A stretch of 64,000 nucleotides of DNA from Acanthochromis polyacanthus (GCF_021347895.1 NC_067119.1:9498534-9562533), one strand, 5' to 3'. Counted from the stretch's first letter, positions 1 to 13,590 are shown. Translations and numbers: made by a program. Notes: generated by a model not told the origin, from the sequence alone.

Positions 1-819
1 TTTCAAGTTTCTTTATGTAAAGAAAGTGAAGGGGCTTAAATAGGTGATATTGTACATTACGTTTATGTCATGAGATGAATCATAGAAAGTTTTTTCGGAC
101 ATGGAAACTTAGTTGGGGGTGTCCCACGATGGGAAAGATAAATATCACGTCAGAGAAGTGACCTGCAATATTTTTGTAGCTGTCAAGTTACATAGAACTG
201 AGAGTGGGACGGAGGTGTAACAACCGGAGAGAATTCAGAAAATGTCCGTCATGTATTGTGTGTCAATCCTTCTACATTCTGCTCAGTGTAAAAAGCCGGC
301 AGATATTTGTCATCAATCCAGCTGTGAGAAAAAAAATGTGCAGGCTGTCAGTTAACAATCAGATACCATTGTAATGTTTCTGCCGTGTGGTTTTAAATGC
401 AAATGATGTCTTAGTCTGCAGAATTTCCAAGTGTTTCCTAGCTTCATAGCATTGTTTTAGCTTATAGAACAGAGTTTTGTAAGTGCTTAATGGAAAATCC
501 TCGTAATACATGAATTGCTTACATGGGTGTAAGAACACAATGTGAGCACAAACTCTGACTGCACAGTGAATACAGTATGAGACAAGGAGGTTTAAGCACT
601 CTTAAAATGGAAAGGTCTTTGTCGCCTAAGTGGTTCAAAAGAATGCAAAGTGTATTTGGAGAATACTTGAGCTGAATCGTAAAGTTCTCACAGAGAAAAG
701 GTTATCTTGAAGGAAGCCCTGGAGCTTTTTGAAACTTCTTATTCATTAAAAAGCAACTGATCCACATCAAACACTTCTTCAACTCATTGTTTTGTTCTTT
801 GTTGCAGTGTAGCTGGTAA
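1..819. other. Intergenic, nothing recognised
   Basis: AT-rich sequence with no open frame of note, no recognisable repeat termini and no RNA-gene motifs that I can see. It ends where the first TTAA-flanked MITE begins. Confidence 0.5.
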
Positions 820-1551
820 CCCTTTGAATCCCAAATGATTTCTGTGCATTTTTTGCTAATGTTACATTTTCACTCACTGAAGGGTTATTTTCACTGCAAT
901 ATAAATTTCTACATTTTTATGAAATAGCACAAAAATAGCTGAAACTACTCAAAAATAAGAGTTGCAATGCCATAAATCATAAAAAAGAAAAAAAATGAAA
1001 TTGAAATTTGTCTTATTGTATATTATGTATTTCCAGCAACATGAAAAGTTGAAATCAAGACTGTTGAGTTCCCACAGGTGTTATTATTGCTGATTAAACT
1101 GACTATAGACTATGGTATACCATAGATGTGTGACTATTTATATTTTCAGTGTTTTCTAAACTTGTCTCCTGTCTGCTTTGTGTAAACACGGCCTGCAGTT
1201 CAGCCAAAAAAGTTCAGAATTTTTGCTATGTGACTGTTGGTTACTGTGGGGTCACTGATGACTTCTCAATTGCGCTAAACATTTTTTGTTCTGTAAAGAA
1301 TCAAGTATGAAAATTGCAATTCTCTTTTGGTTGTTTTTTTAAAAAAATGAGATGTGGAACACAGTGATTTTGAAAAAATATGACTATGCTTAGATTTGGT
1401 CAAATTTCCCAATGGAACATTTAAAAAATGCAACATCTGACATTTCTTTCTGTTTTTAGAATTCTTGCTCTGAAAAAACAGTATAATTGTGGTGATTTTG
1501 TAAAGATAACATGCCTTTTAAATCTGCCAGTGGCTTTTGAAGCCCAGAGGG
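820..1551 (+). mobile_element. TTAA-flanked MITE (piggyBac-like), copy A
   Basis: The left end reads CCCTTTGAATCCC after GTAA, a likely decayed TTAA. The right end reads GAAGCCCAGAGGG and is followed by TTAA at 1552-1555. The ends are imperfect inverted repeats (CCCTTTGAATC against CCCTCTGGGCT). The interior shares the block GCCTGCAGTTCAGCC followed by a CAGAATTTTTG-type stretch with six other copies in the window. TTAA target sites with CCC termini fit piggyBac-type non-autonomous elements; the superfamily is inferred. No transposase reading frame is present, and A-rich runs in the interior are diverged. Confidence 0.65.
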
Positions 1552-1566
1552 TTAAAGAAGCTCCAA

Positions 1567-1592
1567 ATATGCTAACAAGCCTGTTAGCATAT
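1567..1592. repeat. Short perfect inverted repeat
   Basis: ATATGCTAACA is followed by a 4-nt spacer (AGCC) and then its exact reverse complement TGTTAGCATAT, giving an 11-bp stem. It lies 12 bp outside the TTAA of MITE copy A. It could be a remnant of another MITE terminus. Confidence 0.6.
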
Positions 1593-2174
1593 CTCAGTAC
1601 AAAGAAAGAAAATTCGGGTAAACAATAAGCCTGGCTCCGTCCATTAGTAGCTAAATATATTTTGGAGATCAAAATGCTGAGACACTTTAATTTCAAGGTA
1701 AATTGTTCCCTAGATTCTTTCTCTTTAATTTCTTTAATTTCTCTGTAATTATTAAGTGGTTTAAGTTGTGAATTATTTATTCCTGAGTAGTTTGGGGTTC
1801 GAGTTGTAGCACCGAGCTGTAGAGAAGTACAGGTCATTTTGAAAATTGTAAGGTTTTAAACACCTGCTTCAGTGAAAATCAAGTTTTTTTGACTTGTTAA
1901 AATTTCCAAATGATGTTTTTATATGCCATCATGAACCAAGTAAACTGTGAGCACCTGGGCTGAGCTTTTCCATCTGGAAACTGCAGTGAATTGATGATAA
2001 ACTCAAAAACACAGATTCAGACTTTCTGTGTTTCATACATCACAAACCTAAGAAACCAATTTATGTTGATTTGCATGGTAGGGCTTTGTCATTATTCTTC
2101 TTCAGTTGGCATCTCAAATCGTCGAGTTTCTCTAATTTGCCATTGGTAGTTTTACAGTGTATAGACAGCATCAT

Positions 2175-2380
2175 AGGTGAGCTGGTGTGCTCAAGGTGCT
2201 GTGAGTAGCAGAGTAATTCACGGAAATATAGCAAGCAGGCATTGAAGAGTTACGTCTAAGCTATTATTAGTCAGAAAGGGATTATTTTAATGAAGGAAAA
2301 CATCCAAATATGTAACTTTGGCATGCAGAGAAGAGTTTTTTGTGTTTTAATCAGTGACCAGAGAGAGACTTTACACCATA
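2175..2380 (+). repeat. Diverged interspersed repeat, first of a pair
   Basis: This shares GGTGAGCTGGTGTGCT, a GGGATTATTNTAATG block, and AAATATGTAACTTTG in the same order and orientation with 32655-32880. That marks a dispersed repeat family of unknown class. No terminal repeats or coding capacity are visible. Confidence 0.55.
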
Positions 2381-4583
2381 TTAATCAGCAAGATGAAAGC
2401 ATTATGAATAAAAAGTTGAGCATTTGCATCTGGCTTCAAAGTGAACGCCACCTGGCTTATTATTGTTAGGAGGTAGAATGACTTCTATTTTAAATTTCAA
2501 CCAACCATCATTAAAGTCAGCAGACCAAAGTTTTGTTTCAAAGCAGAATTTGCATATTAAACTTTGACATTATATTGGAATATGAAGGCAGCGTCATGAA
2601 AGAGAAGAGAAGTAACCTTTGAAAGGAAACATACTGCGCCGTCCTCAATTCTGGCATGAAACTTGATTTATACTCCTGTATTGAATCTACATAAGGGCTG
2701 TACTCTGTTGTGAGCATTGATACCTGTATTCTGCTGTGTGTCTGCATGACTCTGCAACAACTGTGCCAAATGCTAGTTAGTGGTAGGGATTGAGTACAAC
2801 AGTGCTGAGTTTTATCATGTGTTTCAAAAAATGCTGCTGAAACAGAGCAGATTATGTTGGAGTCAAAGCTAATACACATTGAAAAATAGTTACTTTTACT
2901 GAAATTACATTAACGTAGAGAAGAGAAGACACTGAAACCATTTGAGTCTATACAGACACACAAAAACAGGAAATCAGCATATATTTACATTGACGAAACA
3001 CTGACTCTTGCACAAAGGTGTAATCTTGTAATTTTGTGCTTGTCTTAATAGCACTGTCAGGATTCATGCAGAGAAGCTTTAATACAAATAACTGCACCGC
3101 GTCAACCTGGAATAGGTTGGATGTGTGGAATAAGATGGACCATCATGTGTCGTCAGAGCCTGCATTAATGAAGTTACTGCTGCTGTGTTACATGCATAAA
3201 TGCACATTTCACTCTCAGTTTGAAGAAGTGCTTATCTTTTCTGCAGCTGTGGCATGCGACAGGTGTTTATTTAAGTCATAGAAAAGATCTGTAATGCTGC
3301 CAGCTGTGGGCAGCAAATTGGACTTTAGCAGGTTTCTGCAACATCCCAAATTACATTCAGTGAATCCTGAACGACGTTATTGCTTCAGACATTAATCCAA
3401 CATGCTTCAGATCTGTGTAAGTCACTATAAAAGCCTCGCAGACGTCAATATGTTTTGTAATAGATATCCACGGGTGGTGTAGCACTGCCCGGACTCAAGC
3501 TTGGGCTTGATCTGCCCTGACTGGGTTGAATGTTTGACGATGTGTGATGTTGAAAGACCCGAAACGTCACGAATAATGTGTCTAGGTGTGGCAATATGAT
3601 GCTGCCATGGGTAGAACAAAATGAATATCAAAATAACACACATCTACATCAGTATTCGTGGATGGACGACACATATCTTCTACTGTAATTAGTGGGGACA
3701 GATTGGTATTTATTCAGTATTGGTCACACCTGAGCTCTTGCGTTAGTATTATGAGCAAATCCGGTATCCTACAGCCTATTGCATACTTCATTTTGATTCA
3801 TTTAAGCATTGATAGTAAATGCAGCATTTTAATACAAAGTCACACTTGTTGCTGTGATGTGTAGTTACATTTCTTGGAATGTCAGCCTACAGCACAGAGC
3901 TACAGCGTTAGTGCAGATTTAACACAAAAGTATAAATCAAGCTTTAGTTTGATTCCAGTAGCTTACGATGGCAAATGTCAGCAAACTTTAAATAGATATT
4001 CCTGTATAAAAGATACTACTGAGTCACTGCACGATACAGTTAATGTCTGTTTGAACATTTACTGTTATCCCCTCAATTATTGTTCCCCAAAAGGCCGCGG
4101 TTTAGCACAGATGACACAGTATGGCTTTAATGTTAATGTTATTATGACAAGTCACACCATAGTTAAAGACTGGAAACCTGTCATCTGGTTTCAGTGTTTG
4201 TTTTGAGTTTGGTTCTTCGTATAAAATAACGTGTATTAATGAAGTGAGTATTAAAACTGTAAATGTGCTGAAAAAAGTGACATTCTAGATCTTGATTTGT
4301 CTTGATTTGAGTCTGATTTCCCCAATATTCATATCACTGACCCTGCCCTTTTTCATCTATGTTGGAAGGAAGTAGAAATAGTTAAACCTGCTTTGGTGTA
4401 GGTGTGTTGAGAAACTGCTTTTTAAGTATTAACATGAGACTAAGTGGCTAACTTCACTGGCTGCCTTAAATCATTGGTTACACAACCTGGATTCAGATAA
4501 TCTTCCTTGGAGGCTCTGAGAGAGATGCAGCTAAACCTATATATAGTCTGCCTGGGCTGCTAGGCTCGACTAGATGAGTACTT

Positions 4584-4602
4584 AAACACACACACACACA
4601 CT
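4584..4602. repeat. (CA)n microsatellite, short
   Basis: An uninterrupted run of CA dinucleotides of about 18 bp. Confidence 0.8.
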
Positions 4603-7248
4603 AGTGCAAACAGAGTTACACTCACTAACGTAGCAGTGCGGCTCTTCCCTGCAGCTCAGAGCTGGAGTCTGTGATTAAGGTGGGTGGATCCTCAAAGCCA
4701 CAATTTGAAATGGAAGAATCTCAAAAGCATAAAAAAAAACGACTCAGGGAGTAGAAAACGCAGTTATTTCTTCCAGATGGGGATGTAACGGTGATGTAAG
4801 ATATGACCGGGCCTTGAGATTAGAACTGTTATTCAAACTGTTGTGCTGAATAAGGGCGTACTTACTGAGTATGCTGTGGTGGAGTTCAATTTGTCTGCGA
4901 CTTTTACATTAGTCTCAGTACTCTTTTCTCAACTAAAGCTCTTCTGGAAAAAAAATCTCAGTGGGAAAAACCTGGATTGAAGTAATATCATTGAATGGAT
5001 GCATATATCTTCTAACCGATGCAGAAATATCCTTTATTTTAAAACCTACATATACCTATTTGAACATTCTTTTAGCTGATAATAAATGCAATAATTAAAG
5101 ATTGTAGATTTTGTAGATTAGCTTGAAGAAGAAGAAGAAATAGCTAACAGATTATATTACACAGTCAATATTTTCCTTCTCACTACTAATAAAAGCAGCT
5201 ACTTATTTATTTACAGTTAAATGTACCAATATTAAAATAATTCATGCTTTTCTGTAAATTATTTAATCACATATAACTATAACACTACTTCTTTCCAGTT
5301 ACATAGAAATCCTGAGACTAGTTATAGCTCAAAAAAATGTCAAATTTTCCTTGGATCGCCTGACAATCTGCATTGCCGAAGACAAATTGAATAAATTTGC
5401 ATATTAACTTTAAGTAATGACTATTTGTAGCTTCACTTGTTGTCAGTAACATCAGTTTTGTCCCACACTGCACTCTGCAATATTCTCTCTTAATTATAAT
5501 CTTAATTAAAAACATTATCGTGAGATTACAGCATGTTCCAGCTCCAGCACTCATGATTTAATTAACAAAATACTAGTGCCTGTTTAATTAGAGGCTGCTA
5601 TCTACTTAGTGTGGTGTTTAGTTGTTGTTTTTTGTCTAGGAAAGGGCAGGTCTCTACAGTGAGGGCCTGGCATGCAGCGTAAACAGTAACGCCCGTGTGT
5701 GCTCATCGGGGTGGGCGCTGCTGTAAACGGTGGTGTTATGGTGCAAAGCCAGGGTTGACAATAGGGGTGAGTGGGGTCACACCCTGGGACGGCAGCCAGC
5801 TGCAGGGGGCGGTTGGCCGCTGTGTTTGCATATACCTCCTTCCAATTGCACTTCTCGCTGCATACCCACAATGCACTGCAGTGTTTGCCCGGCCTGCAGG
5901 CTTCCCACACCCTCCACCTCCACCCCTTGTCTCCTGTTTCTCCATTTTTTTCTCCCAGTACAGCTCATAAATGTTAAAAAATACATTCGTTTTGCTCTGC
6001 TCCTGTCATCTTGCATCAGCTTCCTGTGTTATCATTTACACTTTGCATCTCATCGCTGTGCAGATGTGAAAGCCTCTGCAAGCCTGCAAAAGCTGCAACT
6101 CGTTCACCTCCTTACTATATCTGGCAGCAGTTGGTTTTATATCTGAGTGCATGCACAGATACGGAGTCCACCGCTTTGCATATACAAGTACAAGGATGAC
6201 AGACGCCACCAGTACTCAGTAGCTCAGACGTGCTCTTGCTTTTGGATCAAACAAATATTCTCGGTCTTTGATGCATCACAAAGTTTCTGACATTTCGGCC
6301 ATTAACTGGGGGATGTTATGGGAAACAGAACGGTCGAGCCAAACGCATCCTCTATAAATTTTCCCAAATCCAACCGGTGGAACAATGCTTGTTGTCCTTC
6401 TCCTCCATGATTGTCTTAGAGTCTCTGCGAGCACTTTGTCCGCCCAGATAAGCGCTGTTTTGTTAGTACAGAGAGCTGACATAGCTCTCTTTTTGTCTGA
6501 TGAGCCACATTTGCTCTGCTCTCACTGTACTGGCAGACGAATGCCAACAACAACACTATTTGCCAGCAACAACACTGTAACGTTCAGATGCAGAAGGGCA
6601 ACACTCTGCAAGACCCTCGTGGTAACCTGTTGATGCGACCGTGTGGACTTAGTATATGTGTTGCTGCAGTGCTGTCAGCTATCATTATCTGTTTGAACAA
6701 AATGAGAAGATACAGTTTGACATGACAAGTACATATGTGCGTTTGGAATCTGCCTAAATATGACACAGAAGGAGACATTCACACCTAGAGTCTTACACAA
6801 TATGTCTCAGTTGATTTGAAAACTTTGAAAGCAATTTCTCTCACCAAAGATGCAAAATGACAGAAAAGATAGAAAAAGAAGAAATTAAACATCAACAAAG
6901 TTTCAGGAAATCATCTTATCTGTCCGTTTAACACTAGCATGAATGAGCTGGTCTGTGCTTGGACAGATCTGATGCAACATTTATCTGATGCAACACCGAG
7001 GCAAGAAGGAAGATGTCCGGCCCTGAAAATGTTGAAATTTCCCTTGATCTTCCATCGTTCTGTCATAATCTGCGTCTTTCATCGTGACTGTGTCTTCCTC
7101 TTCCTCCAGCCAGAGTCCAGCTCAGATATGTGTGGTGCACAAATCCTACAACAAGAGTGTTTGTAAGGCTCAGTGTTACCCTAAACCTGACCTGTCCCAG
7201 TCATGATCCTGTGTGACTGAAGTCTGCCCACACAGAAGTCGTGTCTCC

Positions 7249-7263
7249 TGCTGCCCTCTGGTG
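7249..7263 (-). promoter_or_regulatory. CTCF-like motif
   Basis: The minus strand reads CACCAGAGGGCAGCA, close to the vertebrate CTCF core (CCASYAGRGGGCRS type). This is motif similarity only; binding is not shown. Confidence 0.35.
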
Positions 7264-7599
7264 TGTGTAACAGCACAGTGCAGCACTTTTAGAGTTCTGC
7301 AGTATGTAGATAGTGTTAGAAAAAGTTGTTAGTGAAAGCAATAATGTCTCTCTTTTGCGACTATGTCAAGGGTTTTCATAAATCAGCTTCTCATAATCGA
7401 ATCAAGCTACAACTGATGCTAGGTGTCTCATTCAGTGTGGTGGAGCTGAAATCTTAGAGCTGCACAATATTGTCTCTGCATCCAACAAGCTGGGCCGCTC
7501 CAACCTCAGATCTGCATGTATTATTTAGAGCCATATGATTTTATCCGACAATTTACGCCTGCCACAGATATCCTAGTTGTCAGGAAACTTTCCTACATC

Positions 7600-8450
7600 A
7601 TTGGGTCAAGGTCTGATTGTTTTTAAATAAAATATCTTGATCAAATTTTCAAAGAACATCCTGAGAAAACGTTCAGTTTCCTGTAATGCATAAAGTTAAT
7701 ATTATGTTTTAATGTCAACACTCAGAGGGTGTTTTCAGGAATGCAGCTTATGTTCTGTGATAACAAAGGAGGAATGTTCCATAACCAACATTTTCAAAAG
7801 TTTTCTTAAAACATTATCGAGACCTCAGATGACACAATAAGACGTTCATGTACTGCGGTAAATAAACAAAGGAGTAACATTCAGACTGCAATGTTCTGAG
7901 AACGTTTTGGGGATGCTGTTGAAGGAACACATTGTAGAAAATGTTCCCACAGTGTTTCACGGTGTCCCAGAAAGGAAGAACTTTGTCAAAACTAATATTC
8001 AAAAATGTTTTTCCATAAGTTATTAAGGCATCAGATGGCAGCATGTTTTATTTTACATATATAGAGAACATTTTGAAATTTTCCTATAATGTGATACATT
8101 TATGGTTGAACCTTTTGTTGAGGGAGCACATTATAGAACGTTCTTTAATAAGACGGTTCCACAATGACAACAAAGGAAAGAAAAAAGCTCTCATTGCAAT
8201 GTTAAAAACATCTTTTTTAAGATGCTATTGAGACGTCAGATGACAGAAGGGTCTTTATCAGACATTCTTGTACTGAAATATATTAGCAAAAGTGGAACAT
8301 TGTGGCTGCAATGTTCTGAGGATGTCTTGGGGATATTCTTGAGGGAAGAGATTATAGGATAAATAAAACCTGTTACATTATAAAAAAGATAGGATGTTCT
8401 CAGTGTAACATTCAGGAACAATGTTAACACCAAACATTTTTATAAGGTCT
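7600..8450. repeat. Diverged tandem array, about four ~210-bp units
   Basis: Units beginning near 7600, 7807, 8018 and 8222 share an ordered set of blocks: a CATTATCGAGACCTCAGATGA-like start, GCAATGTTCTGAG, a TTGGGGATGCTGTTGAAGG-like stretch, and GGAACACATTGTAGAA. The third unit is the most diverged. Motifs built on AACGTTCT/GAATGTTC are common in teleost tandem repeats. Short frames through the array are by-products of the repeat and are not called as genes. Confidence 0.65.
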
Positions 8451-11335
8451 TTCGCTATCCTTTCCTTACAAAAGAAAATTTCCATCAAAACATTAGTAGA
8501 ACTTTGCAGAATTTTCTGGAAAAATATTTTTTAGCTACATTATTGGTATCAGCATAATTGCTGTTGAGTGGGAAAGCTTATTTTAAAGGAGAGTAATTCA
8601 GGAAAAGAGGCTCTGGATAAGTTTAATATGGTGCAATCACATAATTTGTCCAGCAGAGTGTGCTCACATTCTTCTATTTATAAAACTCTCAGCAGCACAT
8701 GCAGCAGGCAAAGTGGCTATCAGAGCTGAGCAGTAGGCAGTGCGGAGTCAAAATGGTGTCGTCACAGTCAGCAGCTAAATGGTAACTGCTAACTTTATCT
8801 TTCAGTTTAACTAAAACATAACCCTGTCTCTGATAACTGTCATGTCACTAATATCTACAGTGAATTTGTTTACTATGTTGGCAAGCTAACGACCCAAGTA
8901 CAGTTTCTCAGCAAAGTCAATAATATACCAGATTGAAAGGTTAGCATCAGATGTCTGTTGAGTGCTGACTTATAACACTATGTTGGTGAAATGCTGGAAA
9001 ATACTAAGCAAAGATCCCATCTGTCACTCTCCTGTGACAACCGTTGTGTCACTCGTACTGGTTTGCTACATTAGCTAAGTGACATAGCTTCAGTGGAAGC
9101 TAATGTATTAGCATCTGAGGCTATTCTCCCTTTACACTATAACATTAACGGGAGTCGAAATTATGTTCATGGTACATGTAGAAACTGTTCAGGATTTGCA
9201 GTTCCAGACCCTGCATTTACAAAAGCTAAAAATTTCTGGTTTTCTGGACAGTGAAAAGTTTTCAGCAGAGGTGCTATTAGGTGTCTTGTCCCAACAGTAG
9301 TGAACCAGTCATTATTTGTGACTGGTATACATTAAGAGTGATATTCTGCTGATGATAATAAGCAAAAAACAACAACCAAACAAACAAAAAAACAGGAACA
9401 TCATTATTTATAAGTGTTACAGTATTCTTAGTAAAGTTTATTGTCATTTTGGGCAATAAAGTTTGTTGTTAAACCATACATTATACTGCTTTCATGTTTG
9501 ACAACCTAATTTTTAATTGGAACATTGCATAATATCTGTGCAAAATCTGAGGATATACCAATAATGGATCTGCATCAGCCTGAAAAATCAAGTATTGCCC
9601 AGCCACTAGTATTATTGCAGTTTGAAATGTGAACTTAATGTCCATTTACTGATATTACACATGGTCCTATTGTACTTTCCCTGGAGTTGCTACCTGGGGA
9701 TGATTTTTCCTATATCTTGTGATTCCTTTCACAAACATATTACTGAGCTTGAGAGATGATTCAGTGGAGATCTCTTCATCCATCACACATATTTATTCAT
9801 CAGAAGTAAAAGATTCACATTGTTTACCCACCACATCTCAGATTCACCAAAACCCCTGATGGCTTGAAATGGATTGGATTTTCTCAAAACACAGAAGCTT
9901 AGACAATACATTATTCAACAATGAGAGGCTTCTAAAGCGGCTCACATTTCTGGCCTGGAACTACTAGCTTCAGCACTATAGACATTTCAGAATAAAATGC
10001 TCCTTCCTTGATGCAGGTAACACAGCGGCAGTTCTGACTAACATTTGGTTTACATCAGGAGCTTCAAATTTGAGTGAGAGGTTATTTGAATTTACATAAA
10101 TGTTAACCAAACCATAGTTTGTTTCTGAAAAGATGAAAGTAACAGTGCCACTGTTTATCCCTGTGTGTTCTAAGAAAAGACTTGCCCTTGAACTATATGA
10201 GAAAACAGATCGCTGACTGATTCAGTGAGCCAACAAGTTGGCACAAACTCTCCTGTCTTTCCTGGAAATGTTCTTTTCATGCTGTAATCGGACAACTATT
10301 GCCCACATGAAAAGTCATCCTTATTTGGTTCTACAAAAAATGTACACATGACATGTTGGGGGATTTGGCTCAGGAAAGAAAAAACTTAAATAAAAAACTG
10401 AAGTATTACTGTGTATAAAAAAGTCCTTTATAAGCTTAGCAACTGTCATCAGATTCTTGTTCAAGAAAAATCTCATGTTTGTATGTTTTTCAGGGCTTTA
10501 ACTCCATCCACCCTGGAGGTCCCGAACCAGACTTTGCCTGGTATAAAAACCAAACTGGCACCATTTTTGTTGGTTGCTAGGCATCAGAAATTCAATCAAA
10601 AATAGATGCAGCATTGTTGAAAATTTGGTAGAGTTGCTGTTGAGAATTTTTAGCAAAAGTTCAATAACATCACAGTCATTGTTATGCTTATTTACCTAAT
10701 TTTAGTTTAGAGTAAATTGTATTTTTTGAAGTAAAAATCTTAAGGTTTCACTAATTTTTTAAATCCAACTCTGATATGGTGATGTGTATTGAAAGAATTA
10801 CTTTATTCTAAAATTCTCTCATGTGTATCTTATCCAGAGAAGCCAGGGTTGTACGTTTATATCCTTGCAGTGTTGCTGTTGTTACTGACTAAATTGAGGG
10901 ATGTTCTGCACGGCTGAAACTAAAGAAAACCTTACAGGACTTAAGGGCTTAAAATTTCTAATGAGTACTAATTAAAATAATCCTAATTGGTTATGCTTTT
11001 TGGTAATTTGGATAAAAAATGTGCCAATGTGCTACGCAAAGCACAAGAAGTTTGTCACAAACTGAGGAAGATCATGGAATACGATTGAAAGCTGCTGGTT
11101 CGAAAGATCAAGGATGAGCTTTCAAATGCAACTCTTGCCCACTTAAACTGAAAATACAGACTTTATAGGTTTATCCCCCATGCAAACTGAAAATCTGGTA
11201 AAGTTGAAATGATTTCAATACAGTTAGATAACTAAGTGATTCACTGCTTCATATAAAGATCTGATTCTCAAGGAAAATTGAATTTATGTCTAACGGCTAC
11301 TAGTTTGAACTGAAGCTCCTTTGATGTCTCCTTCA
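8451..11335. other. Intergenic, nothing firm recognised
   Basis: AT-rich unique-looking sequence. Stretches around 8780-9130 are rich in GCTAA/TTAGC words and 9480-9600 resembles decayed repeat sequence, but neither shows termini that allow a call. No coding exon or RNA gene was seen. Confidence 0.45.
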
Positions 11336-11374
11336 GTGTGTGTGTGTGTGTGTGCGCGTGTGCGCGTGTGTGCG

Positions 11375-11463
<89 letters not shown>
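11336..11463. repeat. (TG)n microsatellite with CG interruptions
   Basis: About 128 bp of alternating TG with several CG-containing interruptions (TGCGCGTG, TGCGTG). Alternating purine-pyrimidine tracts of this kind can adopt Z-DNA. The poly-(Cys-Val) and His-Thr frames read through it are artefacts. Confidence 0.97.
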
Positions 11464-11464
<1 letters not shown>

Positions 11465-12537
11465 TCGTGTGCACCAAAATTACCACAAAATCGGCAGAAA
11501 ACAAAATAAGTCTCACAGACTTCAAAGAGACCCAGGAGGGAAGATGATCTGTTTTCAGTCATGGCGAGCCACATTTCTCTCCCCGACCAGTTCTCTAGTC
11601 ATTCTTCACTCCGACCGCCGTCCTTACATCTCCACTGCCACCCAACCACTGGGTGGCACATGTGGCAAAGTGTTGTACCATGTCAGCATGTCCTCTCACG
11701 CAAGATCCCTTCTTTGAGACCGACATGAGTGATGTGCAGAACGGCTTTTCATTTGGGGATTTAGATGTTTGGGATTTGGCTCTCTGACGCATTGTTTTCC
11801 TCCTCAGAGTGAGGAATCTGTGCCTGCAATCAGAAGCAACCAGGGAGAAATCCAGTGGGAGTGCTGGGAATTCGCTGAACCAGAGGGAGTGATGATGAGC
11901 TAGTGAGGAAGAGTGAGGAGAGGCGGATAGAAAAGATGAATGAAGGTGAGACAGAGTGACTGATAATTGGTAATTCAGCATCTGTATCCTCAAGCAACAG
12001 AAACCCAGCTGGGTTTTTAGTGCATAATGTGGTGTCAGGAAATTGAGCACTGCATGGACCCAATTTTTTTCTTGTTTATGTTTTGAGGCCATTTTTACTT
12101 TTCCTGAGAATGAGAGCGGCGTTTGAAACCAACAAACCAAAAACTGCAAGAGTGCTTCAAAAAGTTCTTGGTCTTAGCTGGAAACAAGGGGCGTAACTCC
12201 CATTTTGAGGCATAACTGTCGACTATAAAGCCTTAAATCACTGTTTGAAGCATTTAAAGCAGTAAGGAGACAAAAGCTTCAAACTGGCTGCTGTTTCTCC
12301 AGGGCAATATCTTCATCCACGAGGCAGTTGTGGAAGAAACAGGCCAATACACCTTGCTGTTTCCCAAACAGAAATCCCACTTTTTTTCAGAGTGATGATG
12401 AGGTCATGCATGCTTTTGTGGATTATCAAGAGGCTTAAGATGTGACCTTCTTTTGCGAAGGGACAGCAAAGCTTGAGTATCGTTGGACCAAATGTATTGA
12501 AGTTAAAGGAGACTATGTTGACAAATTGTGTAGGATC
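11464..12537. other. Intergenic, one long but unrecognised frame
   Basis: The minus strand is open for 184 codons at 11595-12149. The translation has no recognisable domain, and no splice or promoter context supports it. I treat it as chance. Nothing else was recognised. Confidence 0.4.
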
Positions 12538-13590
12538 AACCTTGATGTACCAGTTACTGCTAGTTAGCTTAGCTTAGCTTAGCTTTGCGCAAAGACTGGA
12601 AACGGAAGAAAACATTTCGCCTGGCATTATCTTAAGGTAACCAAATCCAAATAAAGGCACCTGTACAGCTCACTAATTGAAGGGGGTGTCTGCGATTTTG
12701 AAGAAAGAGAATAATTTAGCCAGTTACTATTTTTTGAATAGTTAGCATGTGCCAGATTTACCGTCCATCTCGCTCACACTCCCTTTTTCACCAGGACTAA
12801 AGAGCATGAGTTTAAAAGCACACAGGACGCATACTAATAGCGTTTCGACTGGTCCGAGCCACTTTGTTCGTGGACTATTTACAAAGTCAGAGCTCAGTGC
12901 AACAACTGAATTTTTTACAGTGCATACTTACAAGCAGCCAACTAATGGAGCGAGAAATTTGATAATGAGTATATTGAATTAAGGACAATTCATGCTTTCC
13001 TTAAGGGTCCACAAGGGTAGACCTGATGGGAATTTAATTAGTGACAAAATTTTTATCTGCATGATCTATCCGCACTGCACGTGGACTGCACCTACGCCAG
13101 AAAAACAAATGAAGTAAAGTGGGAAGTTCTAAAATCTCCAGATATCTTGTGCTATGCTGGCCCACTCTGCTCGACACACATCAGGAATAATCACATTGAC
13201 TCTTCGTAAGTAGCTGTATCCTATAAAAACATACAAAGTCACAGCTGTTCAGTACCATCCAAAAGAAGCCTGTGTATTTTTCTTTGTTTATTATGATGTG
13301 CAGCGTGATGCATACTTTTTGTTGCATGAACATAAATGCATTGGCGTTCACTTGCAAAGTTCTTATCAGTCTGCACACATGGGTGCAGAAAGCATGAATT
13401 GGCACTTAGAATTGCTGACTTGAAGTCATTATAGCCAAGTGTGAGCATAAGAGCATAAGTTGTGTTTTTAATGTGATGGACTGTGTTTTGCAAAGCTAAG
13501 CTAACTTAATAGCTTCTTCACCTATTTATTACTGCACAGGTATGAGATTGTTATCATCTAACTCCAGGTGTTTTTCCCAAAAGCGGGTTA
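12538..13590 (+). repeat. Teleost interspersed repeat (GCTTAGC/AAAGACTGGAAAC family), diverged
   Basis: It opens with repeated TTAGCTTAGC words and AAAGACTGGAAAC, then GGTAACCAAATCCA and AGCTCACTAATT. It closes near 13489-13590 with AAGCTAAGCTAAC, ATCATCTAACTCCAGG and TGTTTTTCCCAAAA. These two sets of words are the two ends of a family I know as widespread in teleost genomes, so the roughly 1 kb between them is probably one old copy. The class is not certain, and the middle is too diverged to align by eye. Confidence 0.5.

Larger units (their letters stand above)
1556..7599. other. Intergenic block, mostly unassigned
   Basis: No exon, RNA gene or complete mobile element was recognised. It holds a short perfect hairpin at 1567-1592, a diverged repeat at 2175-2380 that recurs at about 32.66 kb, a short (CA)n at 4584-4602, a GC-richer stretch at about 5630-5950 that stands out from its AT-rich surroundings, and a CTCF-like motif at 7249-7263. 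The short open frames here show no familiar domains and look like chance. Confidence 0.45.

Noticed and set aside
9480..9620. Decayed repeat with CATCAGCCTGAAAA-type sequence
   Set aside because: Faintly familiar, but no termini or second copy found in the window.
11088..11112. CTGGTTCGAAAGATC as a tRNA or SINE B-box
   Set aside because: No matching A-box, no cloverleaf and no poly-A or tail repeat nearby.
11321..11717. Cys-Val and His-Thr repeat peptides
   Set aside because: Direct translations of the TG microsatellite.
11595..12149. 184-codon open frame on the minus strand
   Set aside because: No domain, no splice or promoter context, and overlapping open frames in other registers. Length alone is within chance for 64 kb of six-frame DNA.
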